Shown one piece after another: positions 44,115 through 54,517 of a stretch of 64,000 bases of DNA. The stretch covers positions 2,114,501 to 2,178,500 of the forward strand of contig NZ_CP040517.1 in NCBI RefSeq assembly GCF_005849285.1. The letters are read 5' to 3'. Each line of letters begins with the position of its first letter. The first letter of the stretch is position 1. Position numbers and translations under genes: made by a program. This DNA is from Luteithermobacter gelatinilyticus (GTDB taxonomy: Bacteria; Pseudomonadota; Alphaproteobacteria; Sphingomonadales; Emcibacteraceae). The notes below the pieces were generated by a model that was not told the origin of the DNA, did no database searches, and saw nothing but the letters and a program-made list of their open reading frames with translations.

Positions 44115-46901
44115 CTATGACGCTTCCCTGACGGAAGGCTGTTGTTTTTTTGCCGCATTATCTGGGTCCTCCTGTCCGGTCAGGACCGCCATAAGCGCCT
44201 TTTCAATCTGGGCCAGTTTCTGCTCATGCGTCACCTTGTGGCCAAACAAGTCTCGCACAAAAAAGACCGTCACAGCACGCTCACCATAAGTCGCAATATG
44301 GGCGCTGCCGATGCTCAGTTTCAAATCCACCAGCGTGCGCGACAAGTCATACAGATATCCAACCCGGTCCAGGCCGTTCACTTCGATCACCGTATAGGTG
44401 TTGCTTGCCTTGTTGTCGATCAGAACCACCGGCTCCACGGTAAACACGGCGGTGCGTTTCGATTTCTTTTCCTCCTGCCGTTTCTGCAACACCTTGCGCG
44501 GCAGGATTTTACCCATCAGCGTTTCCTTGATCGTTTTTTTCAGCTTTTCCTGTTTATGGGGATCCTTGAACGCCGACCCGTCGGCTTCTTGGATCCAGAA
44601 AGTGTCCACGGCCATGCCATCCTTGGTGGTCAGGATCTTGGCGTCCTGAATGGTCGCGCCGCTCAGGGCAATTGCCCCGGTGATGCGGGCAAACAGGCCG
44701 GGGTGATCCTGGGCATAAATAATCAGTTCGGTGATTTCTTGAAATTCGTCGGAACGGATGTCAATGGTCAACCTGTCATCCCGAGCATCTGCCTTTTCCA
44801 TGATCCGGGCGATCCGTTCATGATTGGTTTCGTCCAGCGCCATCCAGAAACTGTCATAAAAACGCTCCTTGAACGCTTCGAACTTTTCATCGGACCAGTC
44901 GGACAGCACCTGCCGCAAGGCATTGATCCTTTTTTCCACACGGAACAGATTGCTTTTTTCAATCTGTCCGCCCAACAGATATTCTTCGGCCCGATAATAC
45001 AGGTCTCTGAGCAGCTGCCCCTTCCAGCCGTTCCAGATCTTCGGCCCCACAGCCCGAATATCCACCACCGTGAGAACCAGCAAAAGCCGCAGCCGCTCCG
45101 GGCTCTGCACTGCATTGGCAAAATCAATGATGGTTTTGGGGTCATTCAGATCGCGTTTGAAGGCAATACCGCTCATCAACAAATGCCAGCGCACCAGCCA
45201 GGCCACAGTCTCCGTCTCCGCCGGGCTCATACCAAACCGGGGGCACAGTTTTTTCGCCACCTCGGCGCCAAGTACGGAATGGTCCCCTTTGCGCCCCTTG
45301 GCAATATCATGCAGCAGCACCGCTACATACAACACCCGGCGGGAGAGCACCTTGTGAACGATTTCGTTGGCCAGCGGGTGATCCTCGGCCAGCTCACCCC
45401 TCTCTACTTCCGAAAGCAGTTCAATGGCCCGGATGGTATGTTCATCCACCGTATAGACATGATACATGTCATATTGCATCTGGGCCACCACCCGCCCGAA
45501 ATCCGGCACAAAACGGCCAAACACCCCGGCCTCGTTCATTAGCCGCAAAATAAAGCCAGGGCCTTCACGGAACGTCAGAATCTCCATAAACAGCTCATTG
45601 GCCTCAGGATCATTACGCACATCTCGATCAATCAGCTTGAGATTCTGCCGGATCAGCCGCAAGGCGCGCGGATGCACGTCCAGGTGATATTTCTGGGCGA
45701 CATAAAAAATGCGGATCATTTCCACGGAGTTTTCCGTAAAGGTACGCACGCCCTTGACCGAAAGGCGGCTGCCGTCAATGGGAAAACCGTCAACGCTTTT
45801 ACGGCGCAGCCCAAAGCTCGGGATTTTCAGCCGGGTCTTACGTTTGTGCTGAGCTTCGAGATAGGAGCAGAAGATACGCGTGAGATCCCCGACATTCTTG
45901 GCATTCAGGAAATAATGCTTCATGAACCGTTCCACGCCGGAAGATCCCGGCCGGTCCATATATCCCAGTCGCCGGGCTAATGTTTTCTGCACATCAAAGG
46001 TAATGCGTTCTTCCGGGCGTCCCATGATGTAATGCAGATGACAACGGACCGTATACAGAAATTTTTCAGCCTTGCGGAACTGGCGGTACTCCTCGCGGGA
46101 AAAAACCCCCTTGCCCACCAGTTCGGAGGCCGATTGAACCTTATAGATGAATTTGGAAATCCAATAGAGCGTCTGCAGGTCTCGGAGCCCGCCCTTCCCG
46201 TCCTTCAGATTGGGCTCCACCACATATCGACTGTCCCCCATCTTCAGATGGCGCGTATCCCGTTCGGCCAGTTTTTCTTCCACAAATTCGGGTTCCTGGC
46301 CTTCAATAATCTCTTTATCGTAACGGGCGACAAATTCATCAAACAGGCTTTTATCCCCCCACAGATAACGCGCCTCCAGCAATGAGGTCTTGATGCTGAG
46401 GTCTCCCTGCGCCAACCGGATGCATTCCCCCACCGTCCGGGTGGCATGGCCCACTTTCAGCCCCATATCCCACATCATATAGAGCATATATTCCACCACC
46501 TGCTCCCCCCAAGGAGTCTGCTTGTAAGGCAACAGGAAAAGCAGGTCGATATCGGAATAAGGCGCCATTTCGCCCCGGCCGTATCCGCCCACCGCCACAA
46601 GACACAGTTTTTCCGCGCTGGTGGGATTGGGCTGGTGATAGATATATTCCGACGTCACATCATACAGCGCACGGATAATTTCATCGGTCAGATAAGTCTG
46701 GGCCCGCACCAGGGTAATGCCCCCTTCCCCGGCCTCGCAACGTCTTTTGATTTCTTCAAACCCCGCCTGATACGCCACCTTGAGCCGTTTCAGCAAAGGC
46801 TCCCGTACGTCGGCCGGGGAAAACTCCTCCTTGAGGGCTGCAATTTCCGCCCGCAACGCCTTGCCGTCCACAATATCTAGATGGTTCTTTACTTTTCGCA
46901 T
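44115..46901 (-). CDS. glnD: Bifunctional uridylyltransferase/uridylyl-removing enzyme GlnD
   Basis: About 928 residues. A nucleotidyltransferase domain holds VGGYGRGEMAPYSDIDLLFL near residue 112, an HD hydrolase domain follows (VAVLLHDIAKGRKGDHSVLG near residue 500), and two ACT domains end the protein (LIIYAQDHPGLFARITGAIA; VNGLDRVGYLYDLSRTLVDL). It (de)uridylylates PII proteins in response to glutamine. The start at 46901 is chosen for the family N-terminus; a longer frame to 46931 would overlap mutS by 17 bases. Confidence 0.94.
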   Translation of the reverse strand: MRKVKNHLDIVDGKALRAEIAALKEEFSPADVREPLLKRLKVAYQAGFEEIKRRCEAGEGGITLVRAQTYLTDEIIRALYDVTSEYIYHQPNPTSAEKLCLVAVGGYGRGEMAPYSDIDLLFLLPYKQTPWGEQVVEYMLYMMWDMGLKVGHATRTVGECIRLAQGDLSIKTSLLEARYLWGDKSLFDEFVARYDKEIIEGQEPEFVEEKLAERDTRHLKMGDSRYVVEPNLKDGKGGLRDLQTLYWISKFIYKVQSASELVGKGVFSREEYRQFRKAEKFLYTVRCHLHYIMGRPEERITFDVQKTLARRLGYMDRPGSSGVERFMKHYFLNAKNVGDLTRIFCSYLEAQHKRKTRLKIPSFGLRRKSVDGFPIDGSRLSVKGVRTFTENSVEMIRIFYVAQKYHLDVHPRALRLIRQNLKLIDRDVRNDPEANELFMEILTFREGPGFILRLMNEAGVFGRFVPDFGRVVAQMQYDMYHVYTVDEHTIRAIELLSEVERGELAEDHPLANEIVHKVLSRRVLYVAVLLHDIAKGRKGDHSVLGAEVAKKLCPRFGMSPAETETVAWLVRWHLLMSGIAFKRDLNDPKTIIDFANAVQSPERLRLLLVLTVVDIRAVGPKIWNGWKGQLLRDLYYRAEEYLLGGQIEKSNLFRVEKRINALRQVLSDWSDEKFEAFKERFYDSFWMALDETNHERIARIMEKADARDDRLTIDIRSDEFQEITELIIYAQDHPGLFARITGAIALSGATIQDAKILTTKDGMAVDTFWIQEADGSAFKDPHKQEKLKKTIKETLMGKILPRKVLQKRQEEKKSKRTAVFTVEPVVLIDNKASNTYTVIEVNGLDRVGYLYDLSRTLVDLKLSIGSAHIATYGERAVTVFFVRDLFGHKVTHEQKLAQIEKALMAVLTGQEDPDNAAKKQQPSVREAS

Positions 46902-46914
46902 TCTCACATAAGGT

Positions 46915-49746
46915 CTAGTCACCAGCGGCATCCTTCAGCCGGTATATCATATCCAGGGCTTCCCGGGGCGTAAGCTCGTCCGGGTGTATTTCTTTTAACA
47001 TGTCCTTCAGCCTGCTGTCGCGACTTTCTTCTGCGGGCATGGTTTCCTTAAAAGCAGAAAAAAGCGGCAATTCCTCGACCAGCGTCCCTAGGCCGCCCCC
47101 CGGCTTGCCCCCTGGCCCTGTGGTCCCATCCCCCTGTTCCAGACTGTACAGCACCTGTTGCGCGCGCTCGATCACCACCTGCGGCAATCCCGCAAGACGC
47201 GCCACCTGAATACCATAGGAGCGATCCGCCGCCCCTGGCCCCACCTCATGCAGAAACACCACTTCGCCGTCCCATTCCTTGACTTTCATATAATAGAGCG
47301 ACAGATGATCCAGCCTGCTCGCGAGGGCGGTCAATTCATGGTAATGGGTGGCAAACAGTCCCCGGCAGCGGTTTTCCTCGTGCAGGTGCTCCACCGCGGC
47401 CCAGGCAATGGACAGACCGTCATAGGTGGCCGTGCCACGGCCGATCTCGTCCAAAATCACCAGGGCACGCCGCCCCGCCTGATTCAGAATGGCGGCGGTT
47501 TCCACCATTTCCACCATAAAAGTGGACCGCCCGCGAGCCAGGTCGTCGCTGGCCCCCACCCGGCTGAACAGCCGATCAACAATACCGATATGGGCCCTCT
47601 CGGCAGGCACATAGCTTCCCATCTGCGCCATCACAGCAATCAGGGCATTCTGACGCAGAAAGGTGCTTTTCCCGGCCATGTTGGGTCCCGTAATCAGCCA
47701 CAGCCTGTTGGCCGGCGACAGGTCACAATCATTGGCCACGAACGGCCCTTCCTGAGCAACCTTCAACGCCGCTTCCACCACCGGATGGCGCCCTCCCACA
47801 ATGGTAAATTCAAGACTGTCATCCACCTTGGGACGGCAATAATTATTTTCGGCGGCAAGTTCCGCCAGCGCCGAGGCCACATCCAGCTGCGCTAGCGCCT
47901 GCGCCGCTCGGGAAATGCTGTCCCATTCGGCCATGACCGTTCCGGTCAGATCTTCGAAAATTTCATGCTCCAGAGCCAGACATTGTTCTCCCGCCTGGCT
48001 GATCCTGCCGGCCAGCTTGGCCAGTTCCGTACTGTTGAAGCGCACCACATTGGCAAGCGTCTGACGGTGAATGAATTCTTCGGACAGCGGCGGCGACATC
48101 ATTTTATCCGCATGGGTCGCCGTCACCTCGATATAATAGCCTAGGACGTTGTTGTGACGCACCTTCAGGGTCGAAATGCCGGTCTGCTCCCGGTACTGAC
48201 CTTCCAGCGCGGCAATCAACCGACGGCTTTCATCCCGCAACATCCTGAATTCATCCAGGGCGGCATGATAGCCCCTGGCGATGAAGTTGCCGTCGCGGAT
48301 GATGGTCGGCAGGTCCTCGGCCAGCGCCCGGTGCAACATATCCACCAGAGCCGCATGACGGCCCAGATGGCTGATGACCTTCTGCATGTCTTCGGGCAGC
48401 CCCAGCATATCGGCGGTCTGCTGCCCCGCGGCCTTTTCCAAAAGCTGGCGAATTTCCCCAGCCTGCTCCAGACCGTCCCGGATCGCCGCCAGATCCCGCG
48501 GTCCTCCCCGGCCCAGCGACAGCCGCGACAGGGCCCGTTCCATGTCTGGACACTTTTTCAGCAGGTCGCGCATCTTACGCCGCAGACTTTCTTCCTCCAG
48601 ATAAAAGGACACCAGATCCAGACGCCGGTTAATGGCCGCAGGATCCGTCAGCGGCGCACTCAGGCGGGTGGCCAACAAACGGGCACCGGCCCCCGTGACG
48701 GTCCGGTCCAGCACACTCAACAAACTGCCCCGGCGTTCGCCGCTCAAGGTTTGCGATAGCTCCAGATTGCGGCGGGTCGCCCCGTCGATCATCATGGTCG
48801 CCTCTTCGCCGATGGGGTGCGGGCGGGATAGTTTGGGCAGTTTGCCCTTCTGGGTTTCCTGCACATATTCCAGCAACGCCCCACAGGCTGCCGCTTCGGC
48901 GCGGCCGATCTGCCCCAGCCCGTCCAGGACCGACAGGCCGTAATATTCTTTCAGTCGTTTTTCCCCAAGACGGCTGTCAAAATACCGGGTTTCCTGAAGG
49001 GAGAGACTGTCCCGCCAGGGCCTCAGACCGTCAGCCAATTCATCGCGGTCCAGAAGGGACGACGGCAGAAGCAGTTCGCCGGGTTGCAAACGCGCTAGTT
49101 CTGCCTCCAGATTGGCCGGATCCAGCCGCGACACATAAAAATCGCCAGTGGATATATCCAGCCAGGCCAGCGCAAATTCCCCCTGTATCTGACACAGCGC
49201 CGCCAGATAATTATGCTGTCGTGCATCCAGAAGATTTTCTTCGGTGATGGTTCCCGGCGTGACAAGCCGAATCACATCCCGTTTCACCACCGCTTTGGAA
49301 CCGCGTTTTTTGGCCTCCGCCGGGTCTTCCATCTGCTCGCAGACGGCAACTTTGAATCCTTTGCGGATCAGGCGCGCCAGGTAGGTTTCTGCCGCATGCA
49401 CCGGGACACCACACATGGGAACGTCTTCGTCCAGATGTTTGCCGCGTTTGGTCAGGGTGATGTCCAGCGCCTCGGACGCCTTGATGGCATCCTCAAAGAA
49501 CAGCTCATAAAAATCCCCCATCCGGTAAAACAGCAGATAACCTTCATACGCCGCCTTGATCTCCAGATACTGGGCCATCATGGGGGTTGGCTGGGCCGGT
49601 TTTTTGCCAGTTTTTTTGCCAGTTGCTGTGGCAGCTTTTTTCGGCTTTTTCTCTGGGCATTGCTCCTCACGGGCCGCAGACGGCCGCCCCCTCTCGTCAC
49701 TCTTTTGTTCCGGCTTGTGATGATCTGTGTCGAGCAATTCGGTCAT
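46915..49746 (-). CDS. mutS: DNA mismatch repair protein MutS
   Basis: 943 residues. The mismatch-recognition domain carries [20 protein letters not shown] (the Phe-x-Glu motif region) near residue 73. Connector, lever and clamp domains follow, and the ATPase has Walker [20 protein letters not shown] near residue 687 and Walker B-type [20 protein letters not shown]. It recognises base mismatches with MutL. About 55 Lys/Glu-rich residues precede the conserved start ([12 protein letters not shown]), longer than the E. coli protein. It is divergent from maeB. Confidence 0.95.
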   Translation of the reverse strand: MTELLDTDHHKPEQKSDERGRPSAAREEQCPEKKPKKAATATGKKTGKKPAQPTPMMAQYLEIKAAYEGYLLFYRMGDFYELFFEDAIKASEALDITLTKRGKHLDEDVPMCGVPVHAAETYLARLIRKGFKVAVCEQMEDPAEAKKRGSKAVVKRDVIRLVTPGTITEENLLDARQHNYLAALCQIQGEFALAWLDISTGDFYVSRLDPANLEAELARLQPGELLLPSSLLDRDELADGLRPWRDSLSLQETRYFDSRLGEKRLKEYYGLSVLDGLGQIGRAEAAACGALLEYVQETQKGKLPKLSRPHPIGEEATMMIDGATRRNLELSQTLSGERRGSLLSVLDRTVTGAGARLLATRLSAPLTDPAAINRRLDLVSFYLEEESLRRKMRDLLKKCPDMERALSRLSLGRGGPRDLAAIRDGLEQAGEIRQLLEKAAGQQTADMLGLPEDMQKVISHLGRHAALVDMLHRALAEDLPTIIRDGNFIARGYHAALDEFRMLRDESRRLIAALEGQYREQTGISTLKVRHNNVLGYYIEVTATHADKMMSPPLSEEFIHRQTLANVVRFNSTELAKLAGRISQAGEQCLALEHEIFEDLTGTVMAEWDSISRAAQALAQLDVASALAELAAENNYCRPKVDDSLEFTIVGGRHPVVEAALKVAQEGPFVANDCDLSPANRLWLITGPNMAGKSTFLRQNALIAVMAQMGSYVPAERAHIGIVDRLFSRVGASDDLARGRSTFMVEMVETAAILNQAGRRALVILDEIGRGTATYDGLSIAWAAVEHLHEENRCRGLFATHYHELTALASRLDHLSLYYMKVKEWDGEVVFLHEVGPGAADRSYGIQVARLAGLPQVVIERAQQVLYSLEQGDGTTGPGGKPGGGLGTLVEELPLFSAFKETMPAEESRDSRLKDMLKEIHPDELTPREALDMIYRLKDAAGD

Positions 49747-50023
49747 AAGCGTCTTAATATCCGCAGTCTTTTAAAAATTTTCAGATAGTTTTTGAGAGAA
49801 TTTTATTCAAAAATTCCAATAGACATTCTTATTAAGAAATATTAATACAAAAAACGAGCATGTTCACAGAACATAGGACTATTGGACAGTTCCTGTGCCT
49901 GTAACAAGCAAGGTTGAGTGACTCTATCCGCTTCGGCCCCGGAAATCAAACCCTCCGGCGTGGACGCTAAACAAAAAACCATCTGTCATAAGACAGACAA
50001 AAAAGACAGATAAGACAAGTGAT
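49747..50023. other. mutS-maeB divergent promoter region
   Basis: 277 bases without a gene. A TCTGTC-ATAA-GACAGA hairpin (49982-49997) and the GACAGAC/GACAGAT purine-rich repeats lie just before maeB, in place of a clear ribosome site. TGTTC-ACA-GAACA near 49869-49881 is a small palindrome. An AT-rich zone at 49790-49855 probably holds the mutS promoter. Confidence 0.5.
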
Positions 50024-52321
50024 ATGACCAATAGTAAAAAACCTTTCGGGGACAAGGAAGCCCTGCATTACCATTCTTCCGGCCGGCCCGGCAAAATCGA
50101 AATTGTCGCCAGCAAATCTATGGCCACCCAGCGGGACCTATCTCTGGCCTATTCGCCCGGCGTCGCCGCCCCGGTGCGCGCCATCGCGGATCACCCCGCC
50201 ATGGCCTGGGACTATACCGCCAAGGGTAATCTTGTGGCGGTCATTTCCAACGGATCGGCCATTCTGGGGCTTGGCAATCTTGGGGCTCTGGCCTCAAAGC
50301 CGGTAATGGAGGGCAAGGCTGTTCTGTTCAAGCGTTTCGCCGATGTGGACGCCATTGACCTGGAAGTGGATACCCAGGATGTGGAAGAGTTTATCAATTG
50401 CGTGCGGCCGCTAGCGCCAACTTTTGGCGGCATCAACCTTGAGGACATCAAGGCGCCGGAATGTTTTATTATCGAACAACGCTTGCGCGAGGAAATGAAC
50501 ATTCCCGTATTTCACGATGACCAACACGGCACCGCGATTATTACAGCGGCTGGCATTATCAACGCCCTGGACCTGACAGACCGCGACATTCACGATGTGC
50601 GCATCGTGGTGAACGGTGCAGGCGCCGCCGCCATTGCCTGCACGGAACTGGTCAAGGCCATGGGCGTTCCCCATGACAATGTTATCCTGTGTGACAGCAA
50701 GGGGGTGATCTATCAGGGCCGCAAGGAAGGTATGAACCAGTGGAAATCGGCCCATGCGATCAAGACCGACCTGCGCACCTTAGAAGAGGCGCTGAAAGGC
50801 GCAGATGTGTTTCTGGGGCTTTCCGTCAAGGGAGCAGTGACCCCACAGATGGTGAAAAGCATGGCCGACCAGCCAATCATTTTTGCCATGGCCAACCCGG
50901 ATCCGGAAATCACCCCGGAGGAAGTGGAAGCCGTGCGTTCCGACGCCATTGTCGCCACGGGACGTTCAGACTACCCCAACCAGGTCAACAATGTTCTGGG
51001 GTTCCCGTATATTTTCCGCGGAGCGCTGGATGTGCGTGCAAGCCGGATCAACGACGAAATGAAAATCGCCGCCGCCCGGGCTATCGCCGAACTGGCGCGG
51101 GAAGACGTCCCGGACGAGGTGGCCTCGGCCTATGCCGGCGAACACCCCAAATACGGCCCCAAATATATCATCCCGGCCCCCTTTGATCCCCGACTGATCA
51201 GCGCCATTCCCCCCGCTGTGGCCGAAGCCGCCATGGAAAGCGGCGTGGCGAACAGGCCCATTATTGATATGGAAGAATACCGCAAGGAGCTGGCGGCGCG
51301 CCTCAATCCCACGACCGGCACCTTGCAGATGATATACGACCAGCTGGATGCAGCCCCCAAAAGGGTTGTCTTTACCGAAGCCGACGAGGAAACGGTGCTG
51401 CGCGCCGCGCTGGGTTTCGAACAGAACGGCTACGGCAAGGCGGTCCTAATTGGTCATGAAAACAAGATCCGCGATCTTCTGGAACATATTGGCCATGACC
51501 GCAATGATGATCTCGAAATTCATCATGCCCGCGCCAGCGACAAAAGCCAGAAATATGCGGAATATCTGTTTGCCAAACTACAACGCAAAGGATATCTGTT
51601 TCGGGACTGTTTGCGGTTGGTGCATTCCGACCGCAACGTATTTGGCGCTCTGATGCTGGTGCATGGTGACGCGGACGCCATGGTTACCGGCCATATCCGC
51701 CATTATGCCGCCGCACTTGAGAGTGTCATGAAAGTCATTGACCCTATCCCGGGGCGCAAGGCCATGGGCCTGTCCATCATGGTCAAGGGGGAACGAACCA
51801 TTTTTGTGGCCGATACCGCCATCAATGAAATGCCCACCGGGGAAGACATGGCTGACAGCGCCGAACACGCCGCCGAGATTGTCCGTCATTTCGGCATGGA
51901 ACCTCGGGTTGCCTTCATGTCCTATACCAATTTCGGCAACCCCGAAGGCGGCATTTTGGCCCAGTCCTCCCGCGAGGCCGTGCGTGTCCTGGACGAACGC
52001 CAGGTGGATTTTGAATATGAAGGGGAGATGCACGCCGGGGTGGCGCTTAACCCGGAAATCATGGCCAAATATCCCTTCTGCCGCCTGTCAGGTCCCGCTA
52101 ATGTGCTGATCATGCCGGGCATGCATTCCGCGCACATTTCCACCAAGCTGATGCGGGAAATGGGTGGGGGGACGGTGATCGGCCCCATGCTGGTGGGGCT
52201 TCAACATTCGGTGCAGATCATTCCCATGGGCTCCTACGCCTCGGAAATCATCAATCTTGCCGCGCTTGCGGCCCATAATGTGAAACTGGTGCGAGGTAAA
52301 AACGGCGGGGGTCCTCGATAA
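50024..52321 (+). CDS. maeB: NADP-dependent malic enzyme with phosphotransacetylase-like domain
   Basis: 765 residues, the MaeB two-domain type. Malic enzyme N-terminal region: [20 protein letters not shown], then [20 protein letters not shown], and NAD(P)-binding [20 protein letters not shown]; residues about 440-765 are a phosphotransacetylase-like domain ([20 protein letters not shown]). It decarboxylates malate to pyruvate with NADPH formation. The C-terminal domain is usually regulatory. No good ribosome site precedes the ATG; a hairpin and purine repeats lie there instead. Confidence 0.94.
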   Translation: MTNSKKPFGDKEALHYHSSGRPGKIEIVASKSMATQRDLSLAYSPGVAAPVRAIADHPAMAWDYTAKGNLVAVISNGSAILGLGNLGALASKPVMEGKAVLFKRFADVDAIDLEVDTQDVEEFINCVRPLAPTFGGINLEDIKAPECFIIEQRLREEMNIPVFHDDQHGTAIITAAGIINALDLTDRDIHDVRIVVNGAGAAAIACTELVKAMGVPHDNVILCDSKGVIYQGRKEGMNQWKSAHAIKTDLRTLEEALKGADVFLGLSVKGAVTPQMVKSMADQPIIFAMANPDPEITPEEVEAVRSDAIVATGRSDYPNQVNNVLGFPYIFRGALDVRASRINDEMKIAAARAIAELAREDVPDEVASAYAGEHPKYGPKYIIPAPFDPRLISAIPPAVAEAAMESGVANRPIIDMEEYRKELAARLNPTTGTLQMIYDQLDAAPKRVVFTEADEETVLRAALGFEQNGYGKAVLIGHENKIRDLLEHIGHDRNDDLEIHHARASDKSQKYAEYLFAKLQRKGYLFRDCLRLVHSDRNVFGALMLVHGDADAMVTGHIRHYAAALESVMKVIDPIPGRKAMGLSIMVKGERTIFVADTAINEMPTGEDMADSAEHAAEIVRHFGMEPRVAFMSYTNFGNPEGGILAQSSREAVRVLDERQVDFEYEGEMHAGVALNPEIMAKYPFCRLSGPANVLIMPGMHSAHISTKLMREMGGGTVIGPMLVGLQHSVQIIPMGSYASEIINLAALAAHNVKLVRGKNGGGPR

Positions 52322-52336
52322 CAAGAAAGGCCCCGC

Positions 52337-52366
52337 CGTCATGGCAAGCTGAAGCGCAGCAATCCG
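52337..52366. repeat. REP-like repeat, family 2
   Basis: GTCATGGCAAGCTGAAGCGC followed by AGCAATCC, starting 16 bases after the maeB stop. It matches GTCATTGCGAG...GAAGCAATCC. Confidence 0.5.
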
Positions 52367-52555
52367 TGGCGCCGCTTCATGGATCGTTCCGCGCCAAACA
52401 CGCCAAAAGTGTCAGGATTTTTTACACTTCATCAGACTGTTTCGTAATAAGATTTCCCAATACATTGATATGAAAAACTTTTTTCTTTCTGGCATACTTT
52501 TTGCTTAATCACAGTAGTTGCACAAAACATCGTAATCAATGAAAGGATTACTCAA

Positions 52556-53242
52556 ATGTTTGGGAAAAAATGGTCCATTCCAGCGGTGGCCTTGACTGCA
52601 TTTTTTTACAGCAGTATGGCAGAAGCCGTCGTCATGGACGTCGAGGGGACGTCAAGTTCAGGCTTGAATGATACTGCTGCTACGGCACAAGCACTGGGAA
52701 CACTCCCTGGCACCTTGACCGCGTTTGGTTGGATTTCCGATCAGGACATGAATGACTTGGATCTGTTCAGCTTCTCTGTGGGCGAAGGAGATCCGCTGAC
52801 AGTCTATTTCGACGTGGACTTCGCCAATGACATTCTGACCCCCGATACGGATGACGATGACAGTCTCGATGCCGTGCTGAGCGTTTTCGATTCCGCGGGA
52901 AATCTTATCGATGATGATGACGATGTCGGCTTTCCACCCGATCCAGGATCCGACCCGAACGGAGACTATGATCCGTTCCTGGAACTCCAACTTGACCCGG
53001 GATCCTATTTCGTCGCCATCACGTCATATTCAAACTTCTCCAATGGCACGATTGACGATTTCGAGAATGAGGGCGATACATTCGGTCAATATTGCCTTCA
53101 GGTGCGCACCGGTGCCGGCTTTAACGCCCCGGCCAACGACTGCGGGAATTCCATCACGGTTGCGGAACCGGCAAGCCTGGCCCTATTCGGAATCAGCCTC
53201 GTCGGCCTGGGGCTGGCAAGGCGCCGTAAAAGAATCCTCTGA
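52556..53242 (+). CDS. PEP-CTERM exported protein with PPC-like domain
   Basis: 228 residues. A signal peptide (residues 1-24) is followed by an acidic beta-rich domain resembling bacterial pre-peptidase C-terminal (PPC) domains: DLDLFSFSVGEGDPLTVYFD, DAVLSVFDSAGNLIDDDDD and LDPGSYFVAITSYS. The end VAEPASLALFGISLVGLGLA plus RRRKRIL is a PEP-CTERM sorting tail: PEP-like motif, membrane helix, Arg cluster. Exosortase (EpsH-type) would process it; none is in the window. AAAGGA precedes ATG, and a strong terminator follows, so it is a single-gene unit. Confidence 0.85.
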   Translation: MFGKKWSIPAVALTAFFYSSMAEAVVMDVEGTSSSGLNDTAATAQALGTLPGTLTAFGWISDQDMNDLDLFSFSVGEGDPLTVYFDVDFANDILTPDTDDDDSLDAVLSVFDSAGNLIDDDDDVGFPPDPGSDPNGDYDPFLELQLDPGSYFVAITSYSNFSNGTIDDFENEGDTFGQYCLQVRTGAGFNAPANDCGNSITVAEPASLALFGISLVGLGLARRRKRIL

Positions 53243-53270
53243 TCCGTCTTTCGTTTAATGAACAATCAGG

Positions 53271-53304
53271 ACGGCGGCTTTTCTTTTCGGAGCCGCCGTT
53301 TTTT
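53271..53304 (+). terminator. Rho-independent terminator of the PEP-CTERM gene
   Basis: ACGGCGGCT/AGCCGCCGT nine-bp stem with an 11-base loop, followed by a T-run. Confidence 0.9.
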
Positions 53305-53327
53305 GCTGGGGGAGCCGGCAGGAAAAA

Positions 53328-53344
53328 TTTATGAGTTTACGACC
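53328..53344. repeat. Solo 17-bp IS end next to the long palindromic element
   Basis: TTTATGAGTTTACGACC, identical to the solo end at 19670-19686 and one mismatch from the resident IS right end. It is followed by TA and then the long hairpin element, the same arrangement (IS end, CTAG, palindromic element) seen at 6147. Confidence 0.65.
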
Positions 53345-53507
53345 TAGAGTGAATTGTGAATAGGTTGACCCATTCTGCCGGTCAGGTCTGGTCCAGTTCC
53401 GGCGGGGTTTGGCTTGGCCGTACCGCCAGTATGGCCTGCGCCAAACCCCTGGCTCCTGAACCAGACCTGACCGGCAGAATGGGTCAACCTATTCACAATT
53501 CACTCTA
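53345..53507. repeat. Long TA-flanked hairpin element in the olsB stop codon
   Basis: A 159-bp element (53347-53505) flanked by TA. The outer arms are nearly perfect for about 51 bases and start GAGTGAATTGTGAATAGG, then TTGACCCATTCTGCCGGTC. An inner stem GGGGTTTGGC/GCCAAACCCC lies in the centre. It shares its first 25 or so bases with the 40-bp element at 6105. The olsB stop TAG on the minus strand is TA plus the element's first G. Confidence 0.8.
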
Positions 53508-54350
53508 ATCAAACAGGCCGAGATAACGCTGCTGAATCCGATCCACCGGCAGCAGGATGAACACATCCGTGGTGTTGAACTGTTCATCCACCACGGCCCC
53601 ATCCCCAATATAACAGCCGAGCCGCAAATATCCCTTGACCAGCGGCGCCAAGCCCCGGCGCGCCATCCGGTCGTCGTAATCGCCCGGGGAAAGATAATTC
53701 ATGGTCCGATATCGGCTGGAGATGGCCGGCACGTTAAATTCATCGGGTGTTTTGTGGCTGTGATACAGATAACTGAGCGGCAGTTTCAAGTCCTCCGGAT
53801 TAGCCCCCGGCAGACTGGCACAGCCAAACAGATAGGCGATTTTATGTTTCTCAATATAGCGCGCAATGGCCCGCCACATCAAATGCATGATGTTGTTGGT
53901 GCGGTAATCGGGATGGACGCAGCTGCGCCCCAGTTCCAGAAGTTGCCGGTCGCCCATTTTTTTCCGGAACGCCGGTTTGAAAAGGTTGCTGATGTCATAT
54001 TCCTGAGAGGAATAAAAATCATCAATCCCGCTCACCACCTCTTCCCGCAATAGCCGATAGGTCGCAACAACAGACTCCGGCCCTTTTTTGGTGGTGTCAA
54101 AGCACAAAAGATGGTCACAGATAGTGTCAAAATCATCAAAATCCCGCGACAGGCTTTTCATGGCTTCCGTGGGGATCGCCGACATTTCTTCATAAAAGAC
54201 GTGATAACGTAAAGCCTGCGCAGCAGCGACTTCCTCATCATTACGGGCGAGCCTGACTTCATAAGGACCGCTCTTGATCAGAATCGGCTCCTTGTCTTCA
54301 GGGTGCCATCTGATTTTTTCCGCGCTTGCTTTCATCGGTTCCAGTTTCAT
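53505..54350 (-). CDS. olsB: Ornithine-acyl-ACP N-acyltransferase, OlsB-like GNAT
   Basis: 281 residues. The OlsB/autoinducer-synthase-like GNAT fold is visible: YEVRLARNDEEVAAAQALRY, then HVFYEEM, DHLLCFDTTKKGPESVVATY and LLELGRSCVHPDYRTNNIMH with LMWRAIARYIEKHKIAYLFG. OlsB attaches a 3-hydroxyacyl chain to ornithine, the first step of ornithine-lipid synthesis at the inner membrane. No olsA is adjacent; plsC at 33658 could supply the second acylation. The stop codon is formed with the hairpin element. Confidence 0.82.
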   Translation of the reverse strand: MKLEPMKASAEKIRWHPEDKEPILIKSGPYEVRLARNDEEVAAAQALRYHVFYEEMSAIPTEAMKSLSRDFDDFDTICDHLLCFDTTKKGPESVVATYRLLREEVVSGIDDFYSSQEYDISNLFKPAFRKKMGDRQLLELGRSCVHPDYRTNNIMHLMWRAIARYIEKHKIAYLFGCASLPGANPEDLKLPLSYLYHSHKTPDEFNVPAISSRYRTMNYLSPGDYDDRMARRGLAPLVKGYLRLGCYIGDGAVVDEQFNTTDVFILLPVDRIQQRYLGLFD

Positions 54351-54517
54351 AAGTTATAACTTAGGTCCTCTCAGGGACATATTCATGACAATAATGTAAA
54401 AGTTTTTTGTCAAAACCCCCAGAAGAAAAACGGTTTTTCTATACTTCCTGCCGAAGCTACTATATATAAATCGGAAACACATTTCAAAATCTGACCGTTT
54501 TTTCTTACGGAATCGGC

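Noticed and set aside
44142-45542. Open frame of about 460 codons antisense to glnD
   Set aside because: Shadow of glnD coding bias; His/Gln/Phe-rich composition without domains.
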